Shown here: piece by piece, positions 1-8,052 of the stretch
Layout: each line of letters begins with the position of its first letter
Numbering within the stretch: position 1 is the first letter of the stretch
Notes under the pieces: model-generated
Told to the model about the DNA's origin: nothing
The model's input: only the letters and a program-made list of their open reading frames with translations
Database searches by the model: none
Translations under genes and position numbers: made by a program
Source of the DNA: Haloprofundus salilacus
GTDB lineage: Archaea > Halobacteriota > Halobacteria > Halobacteriales > Haloferacaceae
Length of the DNA: 64,000 bases
Reading direction: 5' to 3'
NCBI RefSeq assembly: GCF_020150815.1
Contig: NZ_CP083723.1
Coordinates: forward strand, 2,604,001 to 2,668,000

Positions 1-98
1 GCGACGACCGACTCTACCTCGAACTCCTCGCTGATGGCGGCGGCGGGGCATCCTTCGACGTCGCTCACCGACAGCTGCGCGTAGATTCCGGAGTTCAT
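1..98 (-). CDS. N-terminus of an HTH-10 (bacterio-opsin activator type) regulator, partial
   Basis: Only the first 32 codons are in the window; the gene runs off the left edge. The peptide begins MNSGIYAQLSVSDVEGCPAA, which matches the usual opening of haloarchaeal Bat/HTH-10 regulators (short beta strand, then a GCP motif). The family's DNA-binding HTH would be at the C-terminus, outside the window. The ATG at 96-98 reads away from the quinone reductase at 211, so the two genes are divergent. The family call rests on a short N-terminal resemblance only. Confidence 0.5.
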   Translation of the reverse strand, partial: MNSGIYAQLSVSDVEGCPAAAISEEFEVESVV

Positions 99-210
99 CG
101 AATAGTCGACGGAACGGTCGCGTCGTATAAGTCGGGCGCGAAACGAGGTGCGCGATCTCCCCCGTGCCGGGAGTGAGACTTTACCCCTGCGACGGATTGT
201 GACACCAAGT

Positions 211-1173
211 ATGCGTGCGATTAGATACCACGAACACGGCGACCCGGACGTACTGCGCGTCGACGAGGTGGCGAAACCGGTTCCGAACGAGGGCGAGATT
301 CGAATCGAACTGAAGGCGGCCGGCGTCAACCCCGTCGACACGTACTTCCGCGACGGGTCGTACCAACCGTTCACGCTCCCGATGGTCCCCGGCGTCGACT
401 TCGCGGGCGTCGTCGACGAGCTGGGTGCGGGCGTCACCGAGTTCGACGTCGGCGACCGCGTGTTCGGCACCGGGTTGGGTAACGATCGCTACGGAAGTGC
501 GGCCGAGTACGTGACCGTGCCGACTGACCGCGTCGCGAACCTCTCCGACGGCGTCTCGTTCGTCGAGGCAGGCGCGGCGGGTGTCGCAACCGTCACGGCG
601 TGGCGCGCCGTCGTCGATCACGCGGAACTCGAACCGGCCGAATACTGTCTCGTTCACGGCGGTAGCGGCGGCGTCGGTCACGCGGCGGTACAAATTGCCG
701 CCGCGTCGGGCGCTCGCGTCGTGACGACAGCGAGCGAGCAGTATCACGACGCCTTGGTGGACCTCGGCGCGCGGACAGTGCTCGACTACGGCCGCGACGA
801 CCTCGACTCGGCGGTCGTCGAGGCGACCGACGGCGGCCCGAACGTCGTCGTCGATCACATGCTCGAACGCTACCTCCAGTTCGACTGTGACGTGGCCGCG
901 CCGTACGCCCGCATCGTCCTCTTTCGCAATCGGCATCTGGAAGCCGGGTTCACGAACGTCCCCGCCGCCGGCGGGAAGGAACTGCAGTTCCACCTCATGA
1001 GCATGTACAACGCGCCGCAACTCGCCGACCCGCTGGAGCGCGTGGACAGACTCCTGGCCGACGGCCTCCTCGAGGTCGAAGTCGCCGGAGAGTACGGCTT
1101 CGACGAGGTGGCAGAGGCTCACCGGCGGGTGCGCGAAGAGAGTTTCCTCGGGAAGCTGGTCATCGTTCCCTGA
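211..1173 (+). CDS. NADPH:quinone reductase-like MDR oxidoreductase
   Basis: A 320-residue medium-chain dehydrogenase/reductase of the zeta-crystallin/quinone oxidoreductase type. Residues 1-110 form the GroES-like catalytic domain, and the Rossmann NADPH loop GGSGGVG lies near residue 150. No structural or catalytic zinc cysteines are seen, which fits the zinc-free quinone reductase branch. I start at the ATG at 211 (MRAIRYHEHG) because this is the typical family N-terminus; the 21 in-frame codons upstream look non-coding. It probably reduces quinones or alpha,beta-unsaturated carbonyls with NADPH in the cytoplasm. It sits beside the acyl-CoA cluster but is transcribed separately. Confidence 0.85.
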   Translation: MRAIRYHEHGDPDVLRVDEVAKPVPNEGEIRIELKAAGVNPVDTYFRDGSYQPFTLPMVPGVDFAGVVDELGAGVTEFDVGDRVFGTGLGNDRYGSAAEYVTVPTDRVANLSDGVSFVEAGAAGVATVTAWRAVVDHAELEPAEYCLVHGGSGGVGHAAVQIAAASGARVVTTASEQYHDALVDLGARTVLDYGRDDLDSAVVEATDGGPNVVVDHMLERYLQFDCDVAAPYARIVLFRNRHLEAGFTNVPAAGGKELQFHLMSMYNAPQLADPLERVDRLLADGLLEVEVAGEYGFDEVAEAHRRVREESFLGKLVIVP

Positions 1174-1210
1174 GCCGGAGGAACTGCCGTTCAGTCGGTT
1201 ACTCCCGTGT

Positions 1211-1486
1211 TCATCGGCGTCGGTCTCGGTAGAGGTAGACGACCGCGACGACGGGCAGTGCGGCGACGAGCGCGTAGTGCCACTCGTTCGCGAACACCGG
1301 TGGTGCCCAGTAGACGAGGACGACGAGATAGCCGACGAGCGTGCCGACGACCGTCCCGCCTCTCGCATCGCCGAAGTACTCCGCGAGCCCGCCGGCGACG
1401 GCGAACAGGACGATAGCGACGAGCATGACCGTCATCTCGTCGAGTGACGACAGAAAGCCGTGTCCGGGGTCGAAGAAACCCGGCAT
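1211..1486 (-). CDS. small membrane protein, unknown function
   Basis: A 91-residue protein with about three hydrophobic segments: residues about 18-35 (VMLVAIVLFAVAGGLAEYF), about 44-62 and about 70-86. It ends in a basic tail (YRDRRR), suggesting a cytoplasmic C-terminus. It converges on the quinone reductase with a 37-bp gap. I do not recognise a named family. The alternation of hydrophobic helices and charged turns, and codon use like the neighbours, support a real gene. The antisense frames here are not convincing. Confidence 0.6.
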   Translation of the reverse strand: MPGFFDPGHGFLSSLDEMTVMLVAIVLFAVAGGLAEYFGDARGGTVVGTLVGYLVVLVYWAPPVFANEWHYALVAALPVVAVVYLYRDRRR

Positions 1487-1644
1487 CGGCTCAGCCCCGC
1501 CTACCGGCTTTGCAATCCACGGCGAGAGCGGACTCGGAAACGTGACTCATAGGAGGAGTACGTCGGGTGAGCCATTGAGCGTTGCTTCACCAGAGCGACG
1601 CAGAGACAGCAGAGAACGCCGAGATTCGGGGACTCGGGGATCGA

Positions 1645-3297
1645 CTACTCACGGAGTTCGACGCGTCGAATCTTCCCGCTCGACGTTTTCGGGAGTTCGT
1701 CGATGAACTCGATCTCTCTGGGATAGGCGTGTTTGGCGAGTCGTTGGCGGACGAACTCGCGGATCGAGGCGGCCAGTTCGTCGTCGTGGTCGAACCCCTC
1801 GGTCGTGACGACGTACGCCTTCACGAGTTCGCCGCGGGTCTCGTCGGGGACGCCGACGACGGCCGCCTCCGCGACCGCCTCGTGTTCGAGCAGCGTGCTC
1901 TCGACCTCGAACGGGCCGATACGGTAACCCGACGAGAGGATGACGTCGTCGGCGCGGCCGACGAACCAGAGGTAGTCGTCGGCGTCGCGCTCGGCGGCGT
2001 CGCCCGTCAGAAACAGCTCTTCTCCCCCGCTTTCGACCCATGCCTCGGCGGTCTTCTCCGGTTCGTTCCAGTAGCCGCCGAAGTAGGTCGCCTCGCCCCG
2101 GGCGACCGCGAGTTCGCCGACTTCGTCCGCCTCGATCTCCGCGCCCGTCTCGGGATCGACGACTCGCACGTCGAACCCCGGAAGCGGCCGACCCATGCTC
2201 CCCGGCTTGACGTCCATCTCGCAGGCGTGGTGGTTGCCGGCGACCATCCCGCACTCTGTGACGCCGTAGTGGTCGTACACTGTCACGCTGAGTTCCTCGT
2301 CGAACCAGCGCATCACCTCCGGATTCAGTGGTTCGCCCGCGCTGTTGCCCTTCCGCAGCGAGAGGTCGTACGACTCGTGGGCGTCGCCGGCGGCGACCAA
2401 ACCTCGATACGCCGTCGGACTCGTGGCGAGGCTTGTCACGTCGTAGCGTTCCATCACCGCGTACCACGCCTCGGGGTCGAACTCGCCCTCGTAGAACACG
2501 TTCGGCACGCCCATGCTGACGGGGGCGATACCCGCCGTCAGCAGGCCGTACATCCATCCCGGGTCGGCCGCGCCCCACACAGTCTCGTCGCCGCCGAGGC
2601 CCATCGAGCACTGGAGGTACGGGTAGAGCGCCGCGAGCACGCGATGGGTGAGTTCGCAGCCCTTCGGCGGACCAGTCGTCCCGCTCGTGTACTCCAGCGT
2701 ACAGAGGTCGTCGGCCGAGGTTTCGGCCGTCTCGTACATCGTCGGTTGGTCGCCGACGAGCGCCTCGTACTCGAGGTCGCCGTCGTAGGCGCCATCACCG
2801 TCGACATCGGCGCCGTCGCGGTCGATGACGACAACGTTCTCGATGCCGACCTCGTCCTCGACGGCGGCGATCTTTTCACGATATCTGCTTGTCGTGACGA
2901 CCGTTCTCACCCCCGCGTCGGCCGCGCGGACCTCGATGGCGTTCGGACCGAACGCCGTGAACAGCGGAACGTACACCGCGCCGCGTCGCCAGATACCCAG
3001 AAACGTCGGGTACAGTTCCGGGAGCCGTGGAACGAGCGTCGCCACCGGTTCGCCGCAGTCGACGCCCAGCGATTCGAGCGCGTTCGCCACGCGCGCGCTC
3101 CGCTCGTCGAGGTCGGCGTAGGTGAGCGTCTCGCGCTCGCCCTCGGCGGCGCCCTCCCAGTAGACGGCCGGGCCGGATCCGACGTGCCGACAGACCGTCT
3201 CGTGGGCGACGTTGAAACGCTCGGGACCGTCCCAGTCGAAGTCGTCCCACACGTCGTCCCACGAGAACGACGCGCGGAGATCCTCGTACGTCGTCAT
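1645..3297 (-). CDS. AMP-forming acyl-CoA synthetase (acetyl/medium-chain type)
   Basis: A 550-residue member of the ANL superfamily that activates a carboxylic acid to its CoA thioester through an acyl-AMP. The phosphate-binding loop YTSGTTGPPKG lies near residues 203-213. It is followed by the YDHYGVTE adenine-binding motif, LTGDAAERDADDY, the hinge GRADDVILSSGYRIGPFEVE, and the catalytic lysine in PKTSSGKIRR near the C-terminus. The ATG at 3295-3297 (MTTYEDLRASFSW) is chosen over a much longer open frame whose first 127 codons are low-complexity and overlap the crotonase. It is the last gene of a minus-strand pair with the enoyl-CoA hydratase upstream. Chain-length preference cannot be read from sequence. 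Confidence 0.9.
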   Translation of the reverse strand: MTTYEDLRASFSWDDVWDDFDWDGPERFNVAHETVCRHVGSGPAVYWEGAAEGERETLTYADLDERSARVANALESLGVDCGEPVATLVPRLPELYPTFLGIWRRGAVYVPLFTAFGPNAIEVRAADAGVRTVVTTSRYREKIAAVEDEVGIENVVVIDRDGADVDGDGAYDGDLEYEALVGDQPTMYETAETSADDLCTLEYTSGTTGPPKGCELTHRVLAALYPYLQCSMGLGGDETVWGAADPGWMYGLLTAGIAPVSMGVPNVFYEGEFDPEAWYAVMERYDVTSLATSPTAYRGLVAAGDAHESYDLSLRKGNSAGEPLNPEVMRWFDEELSVTVYDHYGVTECGMVAGNHHACEMDVKPGSMGRPLPGFDVRVVDPETGAEIEADEVGELAVARGEATYFGGYWNEPEKTAEAWVESGGEELFLTGDAAERDADDYLWFVGRADDVILSSGYRIGPFEVESTLLEHEAVAEAAVVGVPDETRGELVKAYVVTTEGFDHDDELAASIREFVRQRLAKHAYPREIEFIDELPKTSSGKIRRVELRE

Positions 3298-3409
3298 CGG
3301 CGCCTCCGCCGGTCGGTCGAGTGCGGTCGTCCTGTCGTGCTTTGAGTACACATACCATGCTGATTCGAACGCGGAGACATAAACCTCGGCGTCAAGGTGG
3401 CTTCCGGTC

Positions 3410-4174
3410 TCATTCGGCGAAGTCGGGGTCGCGATTTTCGAGGAACGCGAGCGCGCCCTCCCGGGCGTCCGGTCCCGAGAAGAGGTAGCCCAGTCCGTTT
3501 CGCATCGCCTCGTCCTCGCCCGAAAAGCGTAGTGACGCGTTGAGCCACGTCTTCGTCGTCTCCAGCGACGCGGGCGAGGACCGCTTGAGCGCCGACACGA
3601 TGTCCGAGACGGCGTCGTCGACGTCGTTTTCGTCGACGGCTCTGGCGAACAGTCCCCAGTCGACGGCTTCTTCGGCATCGAGTTCCCGACCGGTCAGTGC
3701 GAGATCGGCGGCCCGCTGACGGCCGATTAGTCTGGCGAGTCGCTTCGCCCCGTAGAAGGGGTACGCGCCGATGCGCGTCTCGGGGAGCGCGAAGACGGTG
3801 TCGCGCGGGACCACCGTGAGGTCCGCCGAGATGAGGAGTTCGAAGCCGCCGCCGTAGGCGGAGCCGTTCGCCTTCGCGACGACCGGGACGGGTGAGTGCT
3901 CGATGGCGCCGAAACAGCCGAGTACGGTATCGGCGAGTTCGCGGACGTCCCGGGGGTTCTCTATGTCGGCGAGCGACTCGATGTCGTCGCCCGCGCAGAA
4001 CGCCCGCCCGCTCCCAGTGAGGACGATCGCGCGAGCGCCCTCGTCGTCGGCGCGGCGGACGCCGTCGGCGACGGCCGTCCACATCTCGAGCGTCATCGCG
4101 TTCAGTTTCTCCGGTCGATCGAGCCGAATCGTGCTCACGCCGTCTGCAAACTCGTAGGTAACGTGTTCGGTCAT
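3410..4174 (-). CDS. enoyl-CoA hydratase/isomerase (crotonase) family protein
   Basis: A 254-residue crotonase-fold protein. The first half carries LDRPEKLNAM and the oxyanion-hole segment GRAFCAGDDIESL. The second half has VVAKANGSAYGGGFELLISA, which supplies the second backbone NH. It probably hydrates or isomerises enoyl-CoA intermediates made by the acyl-CoA dehydrogenase of this cluster. The ATG at 4172-4174 (MTEHVTYEFADG) gives the normal family length; the longer frame runs into a mobile-element remnant. It lies 112 bp upstream of the acyl-CoA synthetase on the same strand, so the two may be co-transcribed. Confidence 0.88.
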   Translation of the reverse strand: MTEHVTYEFADGVSTIRLDRPEKLNAMTLEMWTAVADGVRRADDEGARAIVLTGSGRAFCAGDDIESLADIENPRDVRELADTVLGCFGAIEHSPVPVVAKANGSAYGGGFELLISADLTVVPRDTVFALPETRIGAYPFYGAKRLARLIGRQRAADLALTGRELDAEEAVDWGLFARAVDENDVDDAVSDIVSALKRSSPASLETTKTWLNASLRFSGEDEAMRNGLGYLFSGPDAREGALAFLENRDPDFAE

Positions 4175-4307
4175 GTGATAACAACACGCACGAGGGTCGA
4201 TAGTTCGTGCGGTCCGGAAGCCGCGGCGGCGACGTGGGTCGTTCGGAGGTCGTCCCCCGCGAGTCAAATCACCTCCACCGTTCGGATACACAGAAAGTGG
4301 GAGTTCG

Positions 4308-4328
4308 GCGTGCTGAATACAGAGCGCG
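4308..4328 (+). repeat. dispersed 21-bp repeat, copy 1
   Basis: The block GCGTGCTGAATACAGAGCGC and its last G match 13166-13186 at 19 of 21 positions. A second similar block follows in both places: CACTACAGGGGGTT here and CAGTACAGAGGGTT there. Both copies are in intergenic DNA with other signs of transposon debris, so a decayed insertion element is the likely source. Confidence 0.5.
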
Positions 4329-4392
4329 TCTCGGTCACTACAGGGGGTTCGGAATGACACTTCGCTCCGTCCCGTGTACTCTCGGTCGGTCC

Positions 4393-4545
4393 AATGTGAC
4401 CTCCTCCCCGTCGTAACCGACGGGGCTTCCCACGTCCGCACCGCTGGGTTGGGATATTTGCTGGTAGACGACCGGTCGGCATGACAGGCCGATGGCGGGG
4501 CCACACCGCCGTTACTCCTATCGCCGCCAAGGGGACTCGGAGTTA
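4393..4545 (-). mobile_element. 3'-end remnant of an IS200/IS605 (IS1341-type) TnpB element
   Basis: The perfect hairpin CCCCGTCG-TAAC-CGACGGGG at 4406-4425, read on the minus strand as GGGAAGCCCC...GGGGAGGAGGTCAC, resembles the right end that follows tnpB genes in haloarchaeal IS1341-type elements. This is recall of the family, not a search. The 100 bp to its right, read on the minus strand, resembles a tnpB tail (frame with YPNPAVRTWEAPS). No intact tnpB is present. In intact elements this end also encodes the omega/reRNA scaffold, so a guide-RNA-like transcript is conceivable but not shown. Confidence 0.45.
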
Positions 4546-4624
4546 TCTTGACCGAGACACCACATCGGTTCGAGAGGGTGTCTCGAACAGTCTGGGTCTC
4601 GGAGTCCCGATAGTGTGCATTTAG

Positions 4625-4755
4625 GTGGGCGGTGAGACCGCCTCGGTGTACGTCATGCGACGACCCGTGATTACCTGAATATCCGTATGAGCGTCAAAAT
4701 GCAGTCTGTGGAGGAGGTGTCGGATTCACGCCCGCCGTAAACCGCGGGATTCTCT
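4625..4755 (+). mobile_element. second possible IS605-type end remnant
   Basis: The segment GGATTCACGCCCGCCGTAAA followed by CCGCGGGATTCTCTCC (about 4724-4760) resembles another terminal hairpin class seen at haloarchaeal IS605-type elements. An upstream open stretch ends in the hairpin with a TAA stop (SVEEVSDSRPP), as tnpB genes often do. It may be the other end of the same collapsed element as 4393-4545, or an independent relic. Low certainty. Confidence 0.3.
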
Positions 4756-4929
4756 CCTCGAAGAAAGATAGTTCGATAGCAGAACCGAGACGTCTTCACA
4801 TCTACTAAGAGGTCCCGCTCGATCCCGCTCGATCAGTGATTGGAGACAATCAATATGCCACATTTGCACCCTCTGTTCAGCACAATCGTATCGAACCGTC
4901 GCTGATCGAGCATTTCAGCAGAGTCGAAG

Positions 4930-5916
4930 CTACCGGTTCGCGGGGGCGAGCGCCTCTATCGTCCGGAGCGTCAGGGCGTCGTCGGCCTGTCTCGGCACGG
5001 TGAGCATCGGTCGGTCGAGGACGTCGAGTTCGAGAATCGCCTCCAGTCGGTCCGCAGCGTCGGCGGGCGTCCCGGCGACGCCGAGTGCGTGCACCATCTC
5101 GTCGGTCACGGCGTCGGCCGCCGCTGCGCGGTCGCCGCTCCGCCACGCGTCCGCGACCCGGTCGGCCTCGTCGGGGAAGGCGATGGCGACGGCTCGGCGG
5201 TAGCCCTCGCCGCTGCCGACGTAGTAGGCGAGGTGGCCGCGGACGGCGTCGTACGCCGCCGATTCGTCCTCGGAGACCGCCGCCGGAACGTACGGCGCGA
5301 CGGCGATATCGTCGGGGTCTCGTCCGGCCTCCCGCGCCGCGTCGGCGACGACCTCGAACGCCTCCGAGAGTTCTTCGAAGGGGACGTTGTGCGGAATCCA
5401 GCCGTCGCAGACCCGTCCGGTCGCCCGCCTGTTGGCGGGACCAAGCGCCGCGTTGTACACCGGCACGTCCGCGTCGAGTCCCGGGAAGTCTGCCACCTCG
5501 AACAGTTCGCCGTCGTAGTCGACGGCGTCGGCGTCGCCGAGGTACGCCTTCGCGAGCTCGACCGTCTCGTGGATGCGGCGGACCGGCCGGTCGTAGCCGG
5601 TGCCGTGGAGGTCTTCGACGGCTTTCGGTGTGCTCGCGCCGACGCCAAGGGTCAGTCTGCCGGGTGAGAGGCGGTCGACCGATGCGGCGGCCATCGCGAT
5701 GACGGCCGGCGACCGCGAGAACACGTTGACGATGGCCGTGCCGAGTCCGACCGTCTCGGTGCGCATCGCGAGTTCCGCGAGTTGAACGAACGCGTCGGTG
5801 CCCCAGAGTTCGCTCACCCAGACGGCGTCGTAGCCGAGTTCCTCGGCCCGTTCGGCGACCGACGCCGGCGACTCCGAGGAGACATCCGGGAGCAGCAGTC
5901 CGAGCGGTGTCGTCAC
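4930..5916 (-). CDS. LLM-class flavin-dependent (F420-type) oxidoreductase
   Basis: A 328-residue luciferase-like monooxygenase/F420-reductase fold protein, with an N-terminal beta strand GLLLPDV, then GYDAVWVSEL, and the family core TVGLGTAIVNVFSRSPAVIA (residues about 56-75) followed by GRLTLGVGAS. In archaea such proteins commonly use coenzyme F420, as methylene-tetrahydromethanopterin reductase does. The start is GTG at 5914-5916, supported by AAGGAG overlapping the last codons of the upstream acyl-CoA dehydrogenase, about 10 nt before the start. The gap to that gene is 7 bp, so the two are translated from one message. Substrate unknown; a redox step on the same acyl chain is likely. Confidence 0.85.
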   Translation of the reverse strand: MTTPLGLLLPDVSSESPASVAERAEELGYDAVWVSELWGTDAFVQLAELAMRTETVGLGTAIVNVFSRSPAVIAMAAASVDRLSPGRLTLGVGASTPKAVEDLHGTGYDRPVRRIHETVELAKAYLGDADAVDYDGELFEVADFPGLDADVPVYNAALGPANRRATGRVCDGWIPHNVPFEELSEAFEVVADAAREAGRDPDDIAVAPYVPAAVSEDESAAYDAVRGHLAYYVGSGEGYRRAVAIAFPDEADRVADAWRSGDRAAAADAVTDEMVHALGVAGTPADAADRLEAILELDVLDRPMLTVPRQADDALTLRTIEALAPANR

Positions 5917-5923
5917 GACTCTG

Positions 5924-7138
5924 CTACTCCTTGTACCGCGCGACGTTCTCCAGTTCGGACTCGTCGACGTCGGAGAATGCGTCGCGGGCTATGACCCGCT
6001 TGTGTACCTCGTCGGCGCCGTCGACGAAGCGGAACTGTCGGACGTTCTGGTAGAAGTCGGCCAGCGGAAGGTCCTCGCCGATGGCGTTCGCGCCGCACAT
6101 CTGCATCGCCGTGTCGATGGCCTCCTGGACGACGTTCGAGGTGTAAAGTTTGCTCATCGACACCTCGATTCTGGCTTCGTCGCCCGCAGTGATTCGGTCG
6201 GCGGCGTGTCTGACCATGCAGCGCGCCGCGTGGAGTTCGGTCTCGGCCTCGGCGACGGCGAAGCGGATGCCCTGTTTCTCGGCGACGGGCGAGCCGAACG
6301 CCTCGCGCTCGCTGGTGTACGCCTTCGCCACGTCGAGCGCGCGCTGGGCCATCCCCGAGTAGCGCATGCAGTGTGTGAGCCGAGCCGGGCCGAGACGCTG
6401 CTGGGCGATGGAGAAGCCCTCGTTCTCCTCGCCCATGAGGTTCTCGACAGGGACGCGAACGTCCTCGAAGCGAATCTCGGCGTGGCTCGTCCCGAGCATT
6501 CCGTCGGCCATGTGCGGAATGCCGCGCTCGATCTCGACGCCCGGCGTGTCCGCCGGAACGAGGATGATAGAACAGCCGCTGTAGGGGTGGGCGTCGGGGT
6601 CGGTCCGCGCCATCACGAGGAAGACGTCGGCCTCCAGCCCGTTCGTCGTCCACCACTTGTGGCCGTCGATGACCCACTCGTCGCCCTCCTTTCTGGCTTC
6701 GGTGCGGAGCATCTTCGGGTCGGATCCGCCGCCCTGCATCGGTTCGGTCATGCAGAAGCCCGAGCGAACCTCGCCGGCGACGAGCGGCCGGAGCCACTCC
6801 TCTTTCTGTTCCTCGGTGGCGACGAGTTCGAAGGTGTGCATGTTCCCCTCGTCGGGCGCGTCGACGCGGATGGCGGGCGCGGCCAAAAGGCTCCGCCCCG
6901 CTTCCTCGAACGCCGGGAGCACGTCCCGAAACGCCATCCCCATCCCGCCGTACTCGGTCGAAACCTGCGGCGCGTAGATGTCGCGCTCGCGGGCCTCCTC
7001 TCTGAGCACGGCCAGTTGCTCGTCGGTCACCGGTCCCTCGCCGAGCAGGTCGCGTTCGACGGGAATCACCGTCTCGTCCACGAACTCGCGGACGCGTGCT
7101 GCGACCGCCTCCGCGCGTTCGGAGTCGTTGTACTCCAT
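5924..7138 (-). CDS. acyl-CoA dehydrogenase, ACAD10/11-like
   Basis: A 404-residue FAD flavoprotein of the acyl-CoA dehydrogenase family. FAD/substrate motifs include GFCMTEPMQGGGSDP, WWTTNGLEADVFLVMART and the C-terminal helical domain with LGPARLTHCMRYSGMAQRAL. Where medium-chain enzymes have the catalytic Glu in a YEG segment, this protein has FVDGADEVHKRVI with Asp373. From memory, the DGPDEVH-type segment is typical of the ACAD10/ACAD11 branch, which acts on phosphorylated 4-hydroxyacyl-CoA. Electrons would pass to ETF (etfBA at 47.3-49.0 kb). It precedes the LLM oxidoreductase by 7 bp. Confidence 0.9.
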   Translation of the reverse strand: MEYNDSERAEAVAARVREFVDETVIPVERDLLGEGPVTDEQLAVLREEARERDIYAPQVSTEYGGMGMAFRDVLPAFEEAGRSLLAAPAIRVDAPDEGNMHTFELVATEEQKEEWLRPLVAGEVRSGFCMTEPMQGGGSDPKMLRTEARKEGDEWVIDGHKWWTTNGLEADVFLVMARTDPDAHPYSGCSIILVPADTPGVEIERGIPHMADGMLGTSHAEIRFEDVRVPVENLMGEENEGFSIAQQRLGPARLTHCMRYSGMAQRALDVAKAYTSEREAFGSPVAEKQGIRFAVAEAETELHAARCMVRHAADRITAGDEARIEVSMSKLYTSNVVQEAIDTAMQMCGANAIGEDLPLADFYQNVRQFRFVDGADEVHKRVIARDAFSDVDESELENVARYKE

Positions 7139-7278
7139 AATCGTTCATGCGCGTTCTGTGCTAAAAGTTCTCTCACCCCGGTGATTTGCCGCTGCTGTCG
7201 CCGACGACGCCGACGTGGGTCGTGCGGGGGCGCGGGGTTCGCAGTCGGTCCCGCCAACAGGCGGGCGAGTCCGGAGCG

Positions 7279-8052
7279 CTACCGGGCGGTCCACCCACCG
7301 TCGACGGCGAGACACGCGCCGGTCACGTAGCTGGCGGCGTCGCTGGCGAGGAAGACGACGGGTCCGGCCAACTCCTCGGGGTCGGCGAAGCGGTCCAGCG
7401 GCGTTCGGTCGACGATGGACTGCCTGAGTTTGTCGTTCTCGCGCACCTCGGCCGTGAGGTCGGTGGCGACGTAGCCGGGCGCGACGACGTTCGCGCGCAC
7501 GTCGGGCGCCCAGTCGAGCGCGATGCTCTTCGTGACGCCAACGAGGCCGTGCTTCGACGCGACGTAGGGATGTTGCCGCGGCAGACCGACCACCCCGCCG
7601 ACGCTCGCGACGTTGACGAGCGACCCGCCGTCGCTCTCGCCGAGATACCTCGCCGCCTCTTGCGCGCACCGGAACGCGCCGCGGAGGTTCACGTCGAGGA
7701 CGAACTCGTAGCCGTCGGGATCGACGTCCTCGGGTCGGCCGAGCGCCGCGGCGGGGTTGACGCCTGCGTTGTTGACGACGACGTCGACGCCGCCGAAGGC
7801 GTCGGCGGTCTCCTCGAACAGCGCGTGAACCGCGTCGTCGTCGGTCACGTCCGTTGGGACGACGAGGCTCTCGACGCCGTACGATTCGACGGCTTCGGCC
7901 GCCGCCTCCACGTCCGACTCCGTCCGCGAGGTCGGAACGACCGTCGCCCCGGCGGAGGCGAGTCCCTCCGCGATGACGAGACCGATGCCGCGCGTGCCGC
8001 CGGTGACGACGGCGACGCGCCCCGTGAGGTCGAACTGGTCGAGCGCGTTCAT
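7279..8052 (-). CDS. short-chain dehydrogenase/reductase (3-oxoacyl reductase-like)
   Basis: A 257-residue classical SDR with the nucleotide loop VTGGTRGIG (about residues 17-25), the NNAGVNPAAA segment, and the catalytic YVASK (Tyr and Lys spaced by three). The C-terminus VTGACLAVDGGWTAR is typical of the 3-oxoacyl-ACP/CoA reductase or 3-hydroxyacid dehydrogenase branch. Its ATG overlaps the stop codon of the upstream acyl-CoA ligase (ATGA at 8049-8052), so the two are translationally coupled. In a levulinate-like scheme such an SDR would interconvert a 4-oxo and a 4-hydroxy acyl-CoA; ordinary 3-hydroxyacyl-CoA oxidation is equally possible. Confidence 0.9.
   Translation of the reverse strand: MNALDQFDLTGRVAVVTGGTRGIGLVIAEGLASAGATVVPTSRTESDVEAAAEAVESYGVESLVVPTDVTDDDAVHALFEETADAFGGVDVVVNNAGVNPAAALGRPEDVDPDGYEFVLDVNLRGAFRCAQEAARYLGESDGGSLVNVASVGGVVGLPRQHPYVASKHGLVGVTKSIALDWAPDVRANVVAPGYVATDLTAEVRENDKLRQSIVDRTPLDRFADPEELAGPVVFLASDAASYVTGACLAVDGGWTAR

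Larger units (their letters stand above)
4175..4929. other. 755-bp gene-free stretch with mobile-element debris
   Basis: I see no complete gene here. It separates the crotonase from the LLM oxidoreductase and interrupts an otherwise compact gene cluster. It contains two short palindromic blocks resembling the ends of haloarchaeal IS200/IS605 (TnpB-type) elements, listed separately, and a 21-bp motif shared with 13166-13186. The right part (about 4760-4929) is relatively AT-rich and shows no recognisable feature beyond a possible promoter for nothing obvious. Confidence 0.7.

Noticed and set aside
1582-3345. Long plus-strand open frame opposite the acyl-CoA synthetase
   Set aside because: It is an antisense shadow caused by GC-rich third positions; its product is Arg/Val/Asp low-complexity and shows no domain, while the minus strand carries an intact ANL ligase.
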